Position numbers and translations under genes: made by a program | Notes under the pieces: generated by a model | What the model saw: the letters and a program-made list of their open reading frames with translations, nothing else | What the model was told of the DNA's origin: nothing | Database searches by the model: none | Shown: positions 1-7,304 of the stretch, in pieces | Layout of the letters: every line of letters starts with the position of its first letter | Position numbering within the stretch: the stretch's first letter is position 1 | Assembly: GCA_013817115.1 (NCBI GenBank) | Contig: JACDDG010000010.1 | Coordinates: 1-16,088 of the forward strand | From: Parachlamydiaceae bacterium | GTDB taxonomy: Bacteria; Chlamydiota; Chlamydiia; Chlamydiales; Parachlamydiaceae | Direction of reading: 5' to 3' | DNA: 16,088 nucleotides

Positions 1-217
1 GTATTGTTGAGACATATCTGAAAACAGCATAAGCCCTGTAAATGTGGTTTAGGATTTATTTAGACTTTATTATGTGGAAGTTTTTGGAGAACTATTTTTA
101 AATAAAACTCATTTAAATTGATTGCATTTAGAATTTTTGAAACATTTTTGTTTACAAGTAATTACACTTGCTAAGATAGTTATAAATTCTCGTAAAACGT
201 TCGCGAGATAGGTCGAA

Positions 218-239
218 GCAAAATCCAACGGGATTTTGC
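218..239 (-). terminator. Stem-loop just after the 137-aa membrane protein gene
   Basis: A perfect 9-bp stem (GCAAAATCC / GGATTTTGC) with a 4-base loop begins a few bases beyond the stop codon of the minus-strand gene ending at 242. The position fits an intrinsic terminator. The stem is AT-rich and no clean T-run follows it on the minus strand, so termination is inferred from position and dyad only. Confidence 0.4.
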
Positions 240-241
240 GG

Positions 242-655
242 TCATAGATTATAATCTTTCGTAAATTGCGCGCGAACTTTCTCTTTAGTATCCAATGCTT
301 TTCCTATTAACGATTCTAAGTGTATAGCTGTGGTTTTTAGATTTGTTGAATTTATCGCTGTATATTTTTTGCGGTTATGCATAATCACAGATAAGTGAAT
401 GATTCCGCCAACTATAGACATGTATGTTAATGCGAGCAAGCCCACCTTTAAAATTGTAGAAGCAACCGAAAAAGCAGATAGCTTTTGCTTAGGATCTCGC
501 AAAGCTACTAACTGGCCGGTACTATTAAGGGAGACAACTTTATGGCCTTCTCCGCCGAAATCGATAAGATTCTCAGCTAACTTCCAAATTTTTGAAACAT
601 TCACGTCTTTTTCAAAACGAATCGGAGCATTTAGTGGGAAATGTGGGTGGATCAT
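242..655 (-). CDS. Unrecognised small membrane protein (137 aa)
   Basis: I do not recognise this protein. It starts at an ATG preceded by AAGGA with a 7-base spacing, a good Shine-Dalgarno signal, which supports a real gene. Residues 1-60 are soluble and mixed in charge, with a GGEGHKVVSLNSTGQL segment. Residues about 61-92 are hydrophobic and could form one long or two short membrane helices. Residues 93-137 are basic and polar and look helical. There is no cleavable signal peptide, so an integral membrane protein with soluble ends is the simplest reading. It has no operon partner in the window, and the stretch upstream is a gene-free divergent region. An inclusion-membrane role would need a bilobed hydrophobic domain, which is not convincing here. 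Confidence 0.65.
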   Translation of the reverse strand: MIHPHFPLNAPIRFEKDVNVSKIWKLAENLIDFGGEGHKVVSLNSTGQLVALRDPKQKLSAFSVASTILKVGLLALTYMSIVGGIIHLSVIMHNRKKYTAINSTNLKTTAIHLESLIGKALDTKEKVRAQFTKDYNL

Positions 656-1230
656 TTTTTTTCCTTAGATTAAATTAATTATTATGGCAGGGTGATTTTA
701 ATTGTCTTCTTATAATCGGAATGGAATAAAAAGTCAATAGAGGTTTAAATTTAATTTTCAATACCATAAATTAAAGGGATGCTTTTTTAAAAAAATAATG
801 CGTAGGAAAATGTACTAAATTCAACATTGGTACTTATTAATCTTAATTGATGCTTCATTTTTTTCATCTTACCTATTTACTATTTTTCCTTTCTTACCAC
901 TCTTTTTATCTATCAATCTAAATTATCGTGCTGATCTTCCCCATTGTCCCTGTCCTCAGAGTGGTTAGAGTAGTTGATAGCTTGGATGATGTACAATTTT
1001 GGCCACCCCCGCCGCTTTTTTCGGCCAACTGCCAATTTGGTGCCAAGTTTTCTCTATCAAATTTTACGAAATTAAAATATAGTACATCTGTATCACGGGG
1101 GTTGCGAGTGAAGTGTTTAGAAACACCTAAGGAACCTGATCCGCATAGTAGCAGCGGAGGAGTGATCTATCTAGGATTGAAACGGAATGTCCACATAGAA
1201 ATGGAAATGAAACCTTTATAGGGAAAAGCT
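656..1230. other. Gene-free divergent intergenic stretch
   Basis: About 575 bases lie between the divergent small membrane protein and the transporter. The first 270 bases are strongly AT-rich. Bases about 940-1180 are clearly richer in GC and contain a 97-codon open frame (928-1221, plus) that has no convincing start signal and a low-complexity translation, so I do not call it a gene. No tRNA, long repeat or clear terminator was seen. The stretch must carry the promoters for both flanking genes, but no -35/-10 pair stands out enough to name. Confidence 0.5.
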
Positions 1231-2562
1231 ATGAATTGTATTGAAACAACAGCAGATGAGAGGGGGACAAAACTCTCCCAAAAAGATGCATCCATTCTTA
1301 TTGGGAATGCCTTGGATCATTATGATTCTGCCGTATATGGTTTTCTTGGACCTATACTGGCTCCTCTTTTTTTTCCAAACTTCGATCCGGTCATACAGCT
1401 TATTCTTACGTACAGTATTTTAGCGACCTCGCTTGTAACGCGTCCGATAGGATCATTTATTTTTGGGATGATTGCCAGAAACTATGGCCCACTCGTAGGC
1501 ATGTCCTATTCATTAATTGGCGTGGCTATTACGTCAGTTTTCATTGGATTTCTTCCGACATATGCCCATATAGGATGGGTTGCACCGCTCTTGTTAATGA
1601 TAATGAGGATGATAAAAGGAATCTTTGCTGCAGGTGAAAGTACGATTGCTAAAATGTATATTATGGAAAACAAGCCTGCCTCAGATGCTTTAAAAGCATC
1701 TTTTTTATATCAGAGCTCTTCTATGCTTGGCACTATAGCTGCTTCGGTAGCTGTCACGATTGTCATAGCTACAAGCTATGAGGGTGCGTGGCGTTTTTGT
1801 TTTTGGGTAGGAGGAATTACAGGTGTAATAGGCTTTATTTTACGTTTTTACACTGATGAGCCCTCAGAAATGAAAGCTTTTGAATCCTATCAATTGTCGA
1901 CAATTCCTTCATTTTGGAAAAATCGACTCAATATTTTACGTGTTTCGATAGCTACTGGATTTGGACACGTAACAGCAACCATTCCATTCGTTTTTATGAA
2001 TGCTTTTGTGCCTCTTATAACGGATATAACATTAGAAACAATGATGATTTTCAATACGGGATTGCTGGTATTAGACATGTTTTTAATTCCGATTATAGGG
2101 CGTGCATTGATCAAATTTGATCCTATAAAAGTCATGACCTGTAGTAGCCTAGTTTTGGCAATAACGATTATTCCTTTATTTATCTTTCTTCCGAAGGCAA
2201 CCCTCGGGTACGTGTTATTTGTTCGTACATGGATTGTTTTTTGGGGTGTTGTATTTTTATGCCCTATGAATTATTGGTTTAAGGGGTTGTTTACAGCAGC
2301 TGATCAATATCTATTAATAGGAATGGGCGGCGCGTTGGGATCATCTGTCATTGGTCGATTCACAGTGCCTCTTTGTTTTTGGTTGTGGCAAGAGAGTGCG
2401 GGAGTTACCTACCCGGCGATTTATTTAGCCCTCATCATGTTCGCCACGGCAGGAATTGTTTATAGGGCAAGAAAGAGCGCAGATCTAGATGTTAGCATGG
2501 CTGAACGGAGTAAAAGTGTTGCTCATCATTCAGATTCCGATGTTGAGTATCAACAAAGCTGA
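1231..2562 (+). CDS. Major facilitator transporter, metabolite:H+ symporter (ProP-like) type
   Basis: This 443-residue inner-membrane protein has about 12 hydrophobic helices and lies in the MHS group of the major facilitator superfamily, which takes up organic acids, betaine or proline with protons. The MHS pattern is visible: GNALDHYDSAVYG in helix 1 (residues 25-37), RPIGSFIFGMIARNYG between helices 2 and 3 (71-86), and an RxxKGxxAxGE...YxxE segment in helix 4 (R126, E136). The helix 2-3 loop lacks the usual charged DRxGRR end of motif A, so substrate and coupling may differ from ProP. Start: ATG with AGGG 7 bases upstream. The soluble tail after about residue 415 is polar and serine-rich. 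It stands alone, and the substrate cannot be read from the sequence. Confidence 0.85.
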   Translation: MNCIETTADERGTKLSQKDASILIGNALDHYDSAVYGFLGPILAPLFFPNFDPVIQLILTYSILATSLVTRPIGSFIFGMIARNYGPLVGMSYSLIGVAITSVFIGFLPTYAHIGWVAPLLLMIMRMIKGIFAAGESTIAKMYIMENKPASDALKASFLYQSSSMLGTIAASVAVTIVIATSYEGAWRFCFWVGGITGVIGFILRFYTDEPSEMKAFESYQLSTIPSFWKNRLNILRVSIATGFGHVTATIPFVFMNAFVPLITDITLETMMIFNTGLLVLDMFLIPIIGRALIKFDPIKVMTCSSLVLAITIIPLFIFLPKATLGYVLFVRTWIVFWGVVFLCPMNYWFKGLFTAADQYLLIGMGGALGSSVIGRFTVPLCFWLWQESAGVTYPAIYLALIMFATAGIVYRARKSADLDVSMAERSKSVAHHSDSDVEYQQS

Positions 2563-2615
2563 CATACAACTATCTTAGCCACGATCTAATACGAGACTCA
2601 GAGGAAGGCAAGGCC

Positions 2616-2756
2616 ATGAAAAAATATCTTATAAAAAATGCTATGATCGCAAGTCTAAAGAACATACCAAGGCACCGCAGGAACCGGCGAATTCGTTTGG
2701 ACCGTATCTTGCCCGCAATAAATAACAAGGCCCGTGTTGGCAGGATTTTCTTCTAA
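2616..2756 (+). other. Short frame with a strong ribosome binding site, possible gene remnant
   Basis: An ATG at 2616 follows a GAGGAAGG Shine-Dalgarno sequence and opens a 46-codon frame whose first residues (MKKYLIKNAMIASL) resemble the start of an exported protein. After about 13 codons it runs antisense into the AAA/DUF4143 gene and becomes arginine-rich, typical of a shadow frame. It may be the stub of an older gene cut by the neighbouring ATPase gene, or chance. Confidence 0.2.
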
Positions 2757-3860
2757 ATTAAGCCATCTTTCAATACCTTTTTTAAATTCAGAATGAAATG
2801 ATTGAGATAATTTAATCTCTATTGGAAAGCTTTGAAGGCCACTATGAATGAGTAGATCTACTTCATGGCCTGTTTGATCTCGCCAAAAATAAAGCGGAGG
2901 TATTTCTCCTAAGTTATAGAATCTTTTGTAGCATTCGGTGATCATGAAATTTTCGAAAATTCCCCCAAGGAGAGGGTGTGTTTTTAAATGCTCAACATTA
3001 CGAATGGAAAGAAGATGACATAGTATACCGGTATCTGCAAAATAGATTTTAGGAGTTTTGCCCACACGTTTTGAAAAATTATTGAAATAAGGCGGCAAAA
3101 TAAATATTAAACCACTGGTTTCTAGGAGAGAAATCCATTGCTTTACGGTGGGGAGGGATACGCCGATCGCGTTACCTATACTTGCATAATTCATCAGTTG
3201 ACCGGATTGTGCTGCGCAGACTTTTAAAAACTGTGTAAAAGTAAGTAAGTCTTTCACCTTAAGTAAATTTCTGACATCTCGCTCTACATAGGTTAAGAGA
3301 TAATTTTCGTACCATTTGTAACTGTCAATCTGCTTTTCATGAATTCGGGGATAAAATCCCTGCCATATCATTTGATAAAGGCTGTCTTGATCGATTTTAT
3401 CCCTATTAGGGTGTCGTACTCGAAAAACGGATTCAAAATCTGGATCTCCGGGATAGCGTAAGAGTTCAGAAAAGCTTAAAGGGTATAATTTAAATGTTAC
3501 AACACGCCCGGCAAGAGATTGTGTAATATTTTCCATGAGTAAAAACTGTGAAGATCCTGTCAGAATATATTGCGCCGGATCCTGTATTGTATCAACCAGT
3601 TCTTGCAAATAAGCAAACAATTCTGGGGCTCGCTGTACTTCATCGAGAATTAAATATCTGCCATGATCTTGGAAAAATCCGCGTGGATCTTCTATGGCCT
3701 GTTGTCTAAAATCTAAGTTTTCAAGGGAGATGTATTTGTAGGATGGAAAAAGGGCTTTTGCAAGTGTAGATTTACCACTTTGACGTGGCCCGACAAGAGC
3801 AACAATAGGGTACTCTTTTGAATACTTTAAAATGTAAGGAGCTATATGTCTAGGTATCAT
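2655..3860 (-). CDS. AAA ATPase with C-terminal DUF4143 domain
   Basis: This is a 401-residue member of the widespread AAA_14/DUF4143 family, whose cellular role is mostly unknown. The Walker A loop GPRQSGKST is at residues 24-32 and the Walker B strand YLILDE at 69-74, followed by a sensor-like TGSS. The second half is DUF4143, with a winged-helix-like stretch (NYASIGNAIGVSLPTVKQW) and a final EVDLLI...PIEIKLS segment resembling a PD-(D/E)xK nuclease-fold core. The ATG at 3860 (MIPRHIAPYI) is chosen because family members start close before the P-loop. A longer frame begins with TTG at 3938 inside an inverted repeat and is unlikely to be translated. No strong Shine-Dalgarno precedes 3860. 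Such genes are commonly exchanged between genomes. Confidence 0.85.
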   Translation of the reverse strand: MIPRHIAPYILKYSKEYPIVALVGPRQSGKSTLAKALFPSYKYISLENLDFRQQAIEDPRGFFQDHGRYLILDEVQRAPELFAYLQELVDTIQDPAQYILTGSSQFLLMENITQSLAGRVVTFKLYPLSFSELLRYPGDPDFESVFRVRHPNRDKIDQDSLYQMIWQGFYPRIHEKQIDSYKWYENYLLTYVERDVRNLLKVKDLLTFTQFLKVCAAQSGQLMNYASIGNAIGVSLPTVKQWISLLETSGLIFILPPYFNNFSKRVGKTPKIYFADTGILCHLLSIRNVEHLKTHPLLGGIFENFMITECYKRFYNLGEIPPLYFWRDQTGHEVDLLIHSGLQSFPIEIKLSQSFHSEFKKGIERWLNLEENPANTGLVIYCGQDTVQTNSPVPAVPWYVL

Positions 3861-3920
3861 ATAGACAAATATAAAGCACAACTTTAGATTTGTCAAGAAA
3901 TTTGAACGCTCTTCGGTATA

Positions 3921-4086
3921 AAAGGACGCTAACGACAAAACGACCTTAAAGACAAAGGCAATAACGATTCCAGGGATTTAAACAACATCTGTTAACACTT
4001 TTTGGTTGTGATGTAAGGTGTCATTAAGGTCTTTGGGGTCTTTATTGTCCTTTGTCTTTAAGGTCGTTTTTTCGTTAGCGTCCTTT
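3921..4086. repeat. Long inverted repeat beyond the V-ATPase operon end
   Basis: Arms 3921-3964 and 4042-4086 match in inverted orientation over about 44 bases with one substitution and one indel, separated by 77 bases. Each arm is built from short repeats with GAC/AAAGGAC words about 8-10 bases apart. The element fills most of the gap between the K subunit gene and the AAA ATPase gene, both on the minus strand. It could act as a terminator or RNA-stabilising hairpin for the ATPase operon, or be a miniature mobile element. No clear target-site duplication was found. Confidence 0.8.
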
Positions 4087-4114
4087 GTCCTAACCTGAAT
4101 GCTGACATTTCACA

Positions 4115-4543
4115 TTACATAATGAGCATGCAAAAGACGAACGTAAACAATGCGAATGATTCGATAATCCCGACAGATGCAAAGCATTTGCCAAAGAGGC
4201 TCGGATCTTTCAAAGTGGCTTGTATTGCCGTCGCGCAGACCTTTCCTTGGGCAATCGCGGTTAAACCAATTGCCAATCCAGCAAAAAGTCCCATGGCTAT
4301 GCCTGAAATAGGAGATAACGTTCCCGCTAATATAGCTCTACTCATTAAGAGCATCAAAATAAATCCATAAATGCACTGAGAAGATGGTCCTGCAGATAAA
4401 CCAATGAACTTTCCATGTCCTTCATCTGTTCTGCTCATTGCTGCATGTGATGCTGCACCGGCGATGTAGCATCCAATTGTACTTCCGATGGAAGAAAGTG
4501 TCAGGGCCAAAATGGGACCTACCATATTAAAATCCATTGCCAT
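4115..4543 (-). CDS. ntpK: V-type ATPase subunit K (membrane rotor ring)
   Basis: Subunit K forms the ion-carrying rotor ring of the membrane sector. The protein has four membrane helices, two fused helical hairpins, as in other 16-kDa proteolipids. The essential carboxylate is the Glu in GIIESFALF (residue 128 from this start). The matching place in the first hairpin is Gln in PSSQCIYGF, as in Enterococcus NtpK, and a second Gln lies in AIAQGKV. These are the Na+-binding side chains of NtpK, so Na+ coupling is possible. An AGGAG lies 10 bases before the ATG at 4543 but only 1 base before the upstream ATG at 4552, so 4543 is preferred (142 aa, close to the chlamydial length). It is the last gene of the operon, split from the I subunit gene by a 146-base palindrome. 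Confidence 0.95.
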   Translation of the reverse strand: MAMDFNMVGPILALTLSSIGSTIGCYIAGAASHAAMSRTDEGHGKFIGLSAGPSSQCIYGFILMLLMSRAILAGTLSPISGIAMGLFAGLAIGLTAIAQGKVCATAIQATLKDPSLFGKCFASVGIIESFALFTFVFCMLIM

Positions 4544-4553
4544 AAGTGTCATT

Positions 4554-4558
4554 CTCCT
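4554..4558 (-). promoter_or_regulatory. Ribosome binding site of subunit K
   Basis: The minus strand reads AAAGGAGA here. Three in-frame ATGs follow (4552, 4543, 4537). Spacing from AGGAG is 1, 10 and 16 bases respectively, which favours the middle one. Confidence 0.6.
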
Positions 4559-4580
4559 TTAGGTTATTCTATATGGGAGT

Positions 4581-4726
4581 TTGCAAGTGAAAAGGGACCT
4601 TAGAGTGAATAGCGAAACGCCATCTGTCGCGCTTTGCTCCTCACCAATAGCAAAGGCTATTGGATCGTCACAAATCGCAACATCTGGCATTTCGCTATTC
4701 ACCCTATGGTCCCTTTTCGCTTGCAA
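4581..4726. repeat. 146-base palindrome between subunits I and K, overlapping the end of ntpI
   Basis: The whole stretch folds on itself. The outer arms 4581-4621 and 4686-4726 agree at 37 of 41 positions. The inner part pairs imperfectly (about 20 of 30) and closes with a perfect 8-bp stem CCAATAGC / GCTATTGG around a 4-base loop. The arm at 4686-4726 carries the last codons and the TAG stop of the I subunit gene. It resembles a palindromic mobile element of the kind known from other bacteria (for example Rickettsia palindromic elements) or a large operon-internal RNA hairpin. Its separate effect on K expression is inference. Confidence 0.85.
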
Positions 4727-6644
4727 GCCCCATTTCAATTTTCTTTAGTGGGTTGAAGGTTTTACCACCGCCTTCAAAGCTATAATGGTACCATTCTAAA
4801 AAGTTCAAACGCAAGCCGTGGATCGTTCCGCCCATAAGGCAAAGGCCCAAGTTGATAATATGGCCAACGATTAATAAAAGTGCCGCTAGCACAATATTCA
4901 TTCCGGAAGCAAATTCATTCAATGTACTTACAACCAACGCTCCGGAGAGTCCTAGAGCGTATAAACGTAAATAAGACATTATATCGGCAAAAATTTGGAT
5001 GACATTCATCATTTCGAGAAGTCCCAGAATCTTATCTCTAAATAAAGCAATAACTACCGCAACTCCAATTCCACCAAACATCAACCACAGTCCATACTCT
5101 GCACTTAAAATAACATCCGCCCCGAAAACATAATTAACGAACGTAGTCGCTGCAAGAAACATGGGGAAGTAGAGGAAGCCTCCAACAATAAACATGATCC
5201 AACCAATGCCGGACATATTGCGTCGCAAATTACGTATAAAAGACAAGCAGATATGTATTACTCCAATAAACAAAGCAAATTCTAACAAGATCTCGTTTGA
5301 AAAGCTGTTAAGCATTTCATAAACTGCCTCGCCTTCGAAATTTGTTTGGCTGGCCGTCATCAGAATTTGTTTTGGATCTTGCATTCCCTGGAGCTCAGGA
5401 AATTTATCGATCCATGAGTATGCGATGTCATCCAAATGAGTAAAGTGATAAGCAGCTTTCTGTTCAGACAGCCAAGAGAGAGCAGAAAATTTCCTAAAAG
5501 AGTTATCCGGAGCAAATGAGATACCAAAAAATGAAGTCGTTAAAATACCCCAAGCGATGCAAAAAGTAGAGAGAATCAATACCAGTTTATTGATGCGCAA
5601 CCCCTGCGATGAAAAGGAGGTCGTCTTATACCGGATGTAAAGAGCTCCCAGCAATAAAATAAGACCGTAACCGGCGTCCCCAATAATAATAGCAAAAAAA
5701 AGCGCAAAAAAGAAAAGCACCCAGAGTGAAGGGTCTTTATCGCTTGTAGAAGGAGTGTCGTAGATATTAACCAGATCTTCGCCGATTCGGGCTAGACCCT
5801 CGTTTTCTAAGTGTGTGGGGACAACGTCTGTACTTTCAATGCTGATTTCTTCCGTGTGCACATGTAAATGTTCGGAGATCTCGCGCACAGCATCCATTTT
5901 GTCTTGCGGAATCCATGCCTCGACGCTGAAAATTTTATCTTCTACCTTTGAATGAGCAGTCTTTACAGCTGTAGATAAATGCTCGCTATTTAGTTTGTTC
6001 ACAAGAGCATGTCGAAGGAATACATTATATTTGGCGTAGTGTTTCAGCCTGCTTTCCGCATCGTGTTTTTCCTTGTTTAGGAGATGGTGCATGTGCTCGA
6101 GCTCGCTCAAAGTGCCTTCAGGTTTAATTTCAACCATCTTGTCATAGGTGCGAGCTTCAGCATTGATGGAAATGAAATAGTCTAAATCATACTCGGTCGC
6201 AACATAGATAATGTTCTCCGGAAGCTGCTCACGCGAAGCAAATCCTTGTTTCGCACAAAAAAATTGAATTTTGCGATGACCTTTTTCTTCAATCCATTTG
6301 ATCTCATCTTTAGAGTAATTGCCGAATGGAGCAATGCGCGAAATTTCAAGGCTTAAAATGCGATCTTCTTCGTTCAATCGATCTAAGCTTTCTTTCAAGT
6401 GTAAAATTTTGATGACTAGTTCATCTGCGCATGAAACCTCTTGGAGGTCTTCTGGGGGCATAACCGGAAGAGAACGTAGAATTTTGATAGCCTCAGAAAT
6501 GTTTTTCACATCTAATGGCATTTCAATTTTTTGTTTCTTTTCAGAAATGAAATGTACAAGACCTAGCATTTGCGCACTTTCAAAAAAAGCCTTTCTGTCG
6601 CGTTCAAGTCCTATAAATAAGACTTTTTTTAAATCAATCCGCAT
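4704..6644 (-). CDS. ntpI: V-type ATPase subunit I (a-type stator)
   Basis: This 646-residue subunit provides the ion half-channels facing the K ring and anchors the peripheral stalks. Residues 1-300 are a soluble, partly coiled-coil arm. From about 305 (DPSLWVLFFFALFF) there are seven or eight membrane helices. The essential arginine is R560 in MSYLRLYALGLSG, equivalent to the arginine of the yeast a subunit that releases ions from the rotor. The end FEGGGKTFNPLKKIE is typical, but the final GLASEKGP and stop come from a palindromic repeat arm, so the natural C-terminus has been replaced or extended by about eight residues. GGAG 7 bases before the ATG supports the start, which overlaps the end of the D subunit gene by 11 bases, indicating translational coupling. 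Confidence 0.95.
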   Translation of the reverse strand: MRIDLKKVLFIGLERDRKAFFESAQMLGLVHFISEKKQKIEMPLDVKNISEAIKILRSLPVMPPEDLQEVSCADELVIKILHLKESLDRLNEEDRILSLEISRIAPFGNYSKDEIKWIEEKGHRKIQFFCAKQGFASREQLPENIIYVATEYDLDYFISINAEARTYDKMVEIKPEGTLSELEHMHHLLNKEKHDAESRLKHYAKYNVFLRHALVNKLNSEHLSTAVKTAHSKVEDKIFSVEAWIPQDKMDAVREISEHLHVHTEEISIESTDVVPTHLENEGLARIGEDLVNIYDTPSTSDKDPSLWVLFFFALFFAIIIGDAGYGLILLLGALYIRYKTTSFSSQGLRINKLVLILSTFCIAWGILTTSFFGISFAPDNSFRKFSALSWLSEQKAAYHFTHLDDIAYSWIDKFPELQGMQDPKQILMTASQTNFEGEAVYEMLNSFSNEILLEFALFIGVIHICLSFIRNLRRNMSGIGWIMFIVGGFLYFPMFLAATTFVNYVFGADVILSAEYGLWLMFGGIGVAVVIALFRDKILGLLEMMNVIQIFADIMSYLRLYALGLSGALVVSTLNEFASGMNIVLAALLLIVGHIINLGLCLMGGTIHGLRLNFLEWYHYSFEGGGKTFNPLKKIEMGLASEKGP

Positions 6645-7302
6645 GAGAATTCTCCGGTGATAGCTGATTGACCTGCAACATGCGCTGCTTTGCTGCGTGC
6701 TGTTTTCTCATTTCAATTTTTTGTTTCGCGACTTTTGCTTGGGAAACGGCTGCAAGTTGTTGATCACCTAAAAAAACTTTAATTTTCCGTATATTTAATT
6801 CAGCTCGGGGTATCAAAATTTTTTCAAACAAGTTGACCTTGATAGACACATTTCGCAATTCAACCCCTAAAGCATTTATTTTTTCCTGAGCTATTTGGAT
6901 GCGTACCGATGCTTCCATCAATCCTTGAAGCCCCTCAATTAAAGAGTCAACCCATGCGGGTGTATCAAAAAGATTATAGCTAAATTCCTGAAAAGTAATC
7001 GATTCAAAATAAGGAATTTCAATTCCGGCAATATTTTCATGCCTTTTGCGGACCTCTTTTACTTTTGCAGCTTTGGTCAAATCAAAAGAGGTCTTTTCAT
7101 TTAATAAAGCAGAGTAAGATCCAATAGCCGAATGTCTTTTTACGTAATGCTGTTCACATTGGCGTAGTTCAGCTCTAGCTTCATTGACCTCCGCTTGTAA
7201 CATCGCTTTTTTAAGCTGTAGCGTAGGTAAGAATTTCTTCAATTCGGCTAAACGGATCTGCTGACCTCGTAGTTCATTTTTTGTAAATTTTACATCTGCC
7301 AT
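6634..7302 (-). CDS. ntpD: V-type ATPase subunit D (central rotor shaft)
   Basis: Subunit D is the central shaft that turns inside the A3B3 head and links it to the K ring. The 222-residue protein begins with the family's characteristic TKNELRGQQIRLAELKKFLPTLQLKK and is almost wholly helical. Two long coiled-coil helices, at about residues 10-65 and 120-200, flank a less regular middle, as expected for the shaft. It starts 2 bases after the B stop codon, with only a weak AAAGAG upstream, and overlaps the start of subunit I by 11 bases, so it is probably translated by coupling. The charged C-terminal tail after residue 200 (KQKIEMRKQHAAKQRM) is basic and may contact the rotor base. Confidence 0.95.
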   Translation of the reverse strand: MADVKFTKNELRGQQIRLAELKKFLPTLQLKKAMLQAEVNEARAELRQCEQHYVKRHSAIGSYSALLNEKTSFDLTKAAKVKEVRKRHENIAGIEIPYFESITFQEFSYNLFDTPAWVDSLIEGLQGLMEASVRIQIAQEKINALGVELRNVSIKVNLFEKILIPRAELNIRKIKVFLGDQQLAAVSQAKVAKQKIEMRKQHAAKQRMLQVNQLSPENSHAD

Positions 7303-7304
7303 GA

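Noticed and set aside
928..1221. 97-codon open frame upstream of the MFS gene
   Set aside because: No ribosome binding site at a usable start, low-complexity translation without any recognisable pattern, and placement in a promoter-bearing gap. Treated as non-coding.
4122..4370. Plus-strand open frame opposite subunit K, and similar frames opposite the A, B and I genes
   Set aside because: Antisense shadows of strongly identified V-ATPase genes, with no signals of their own.
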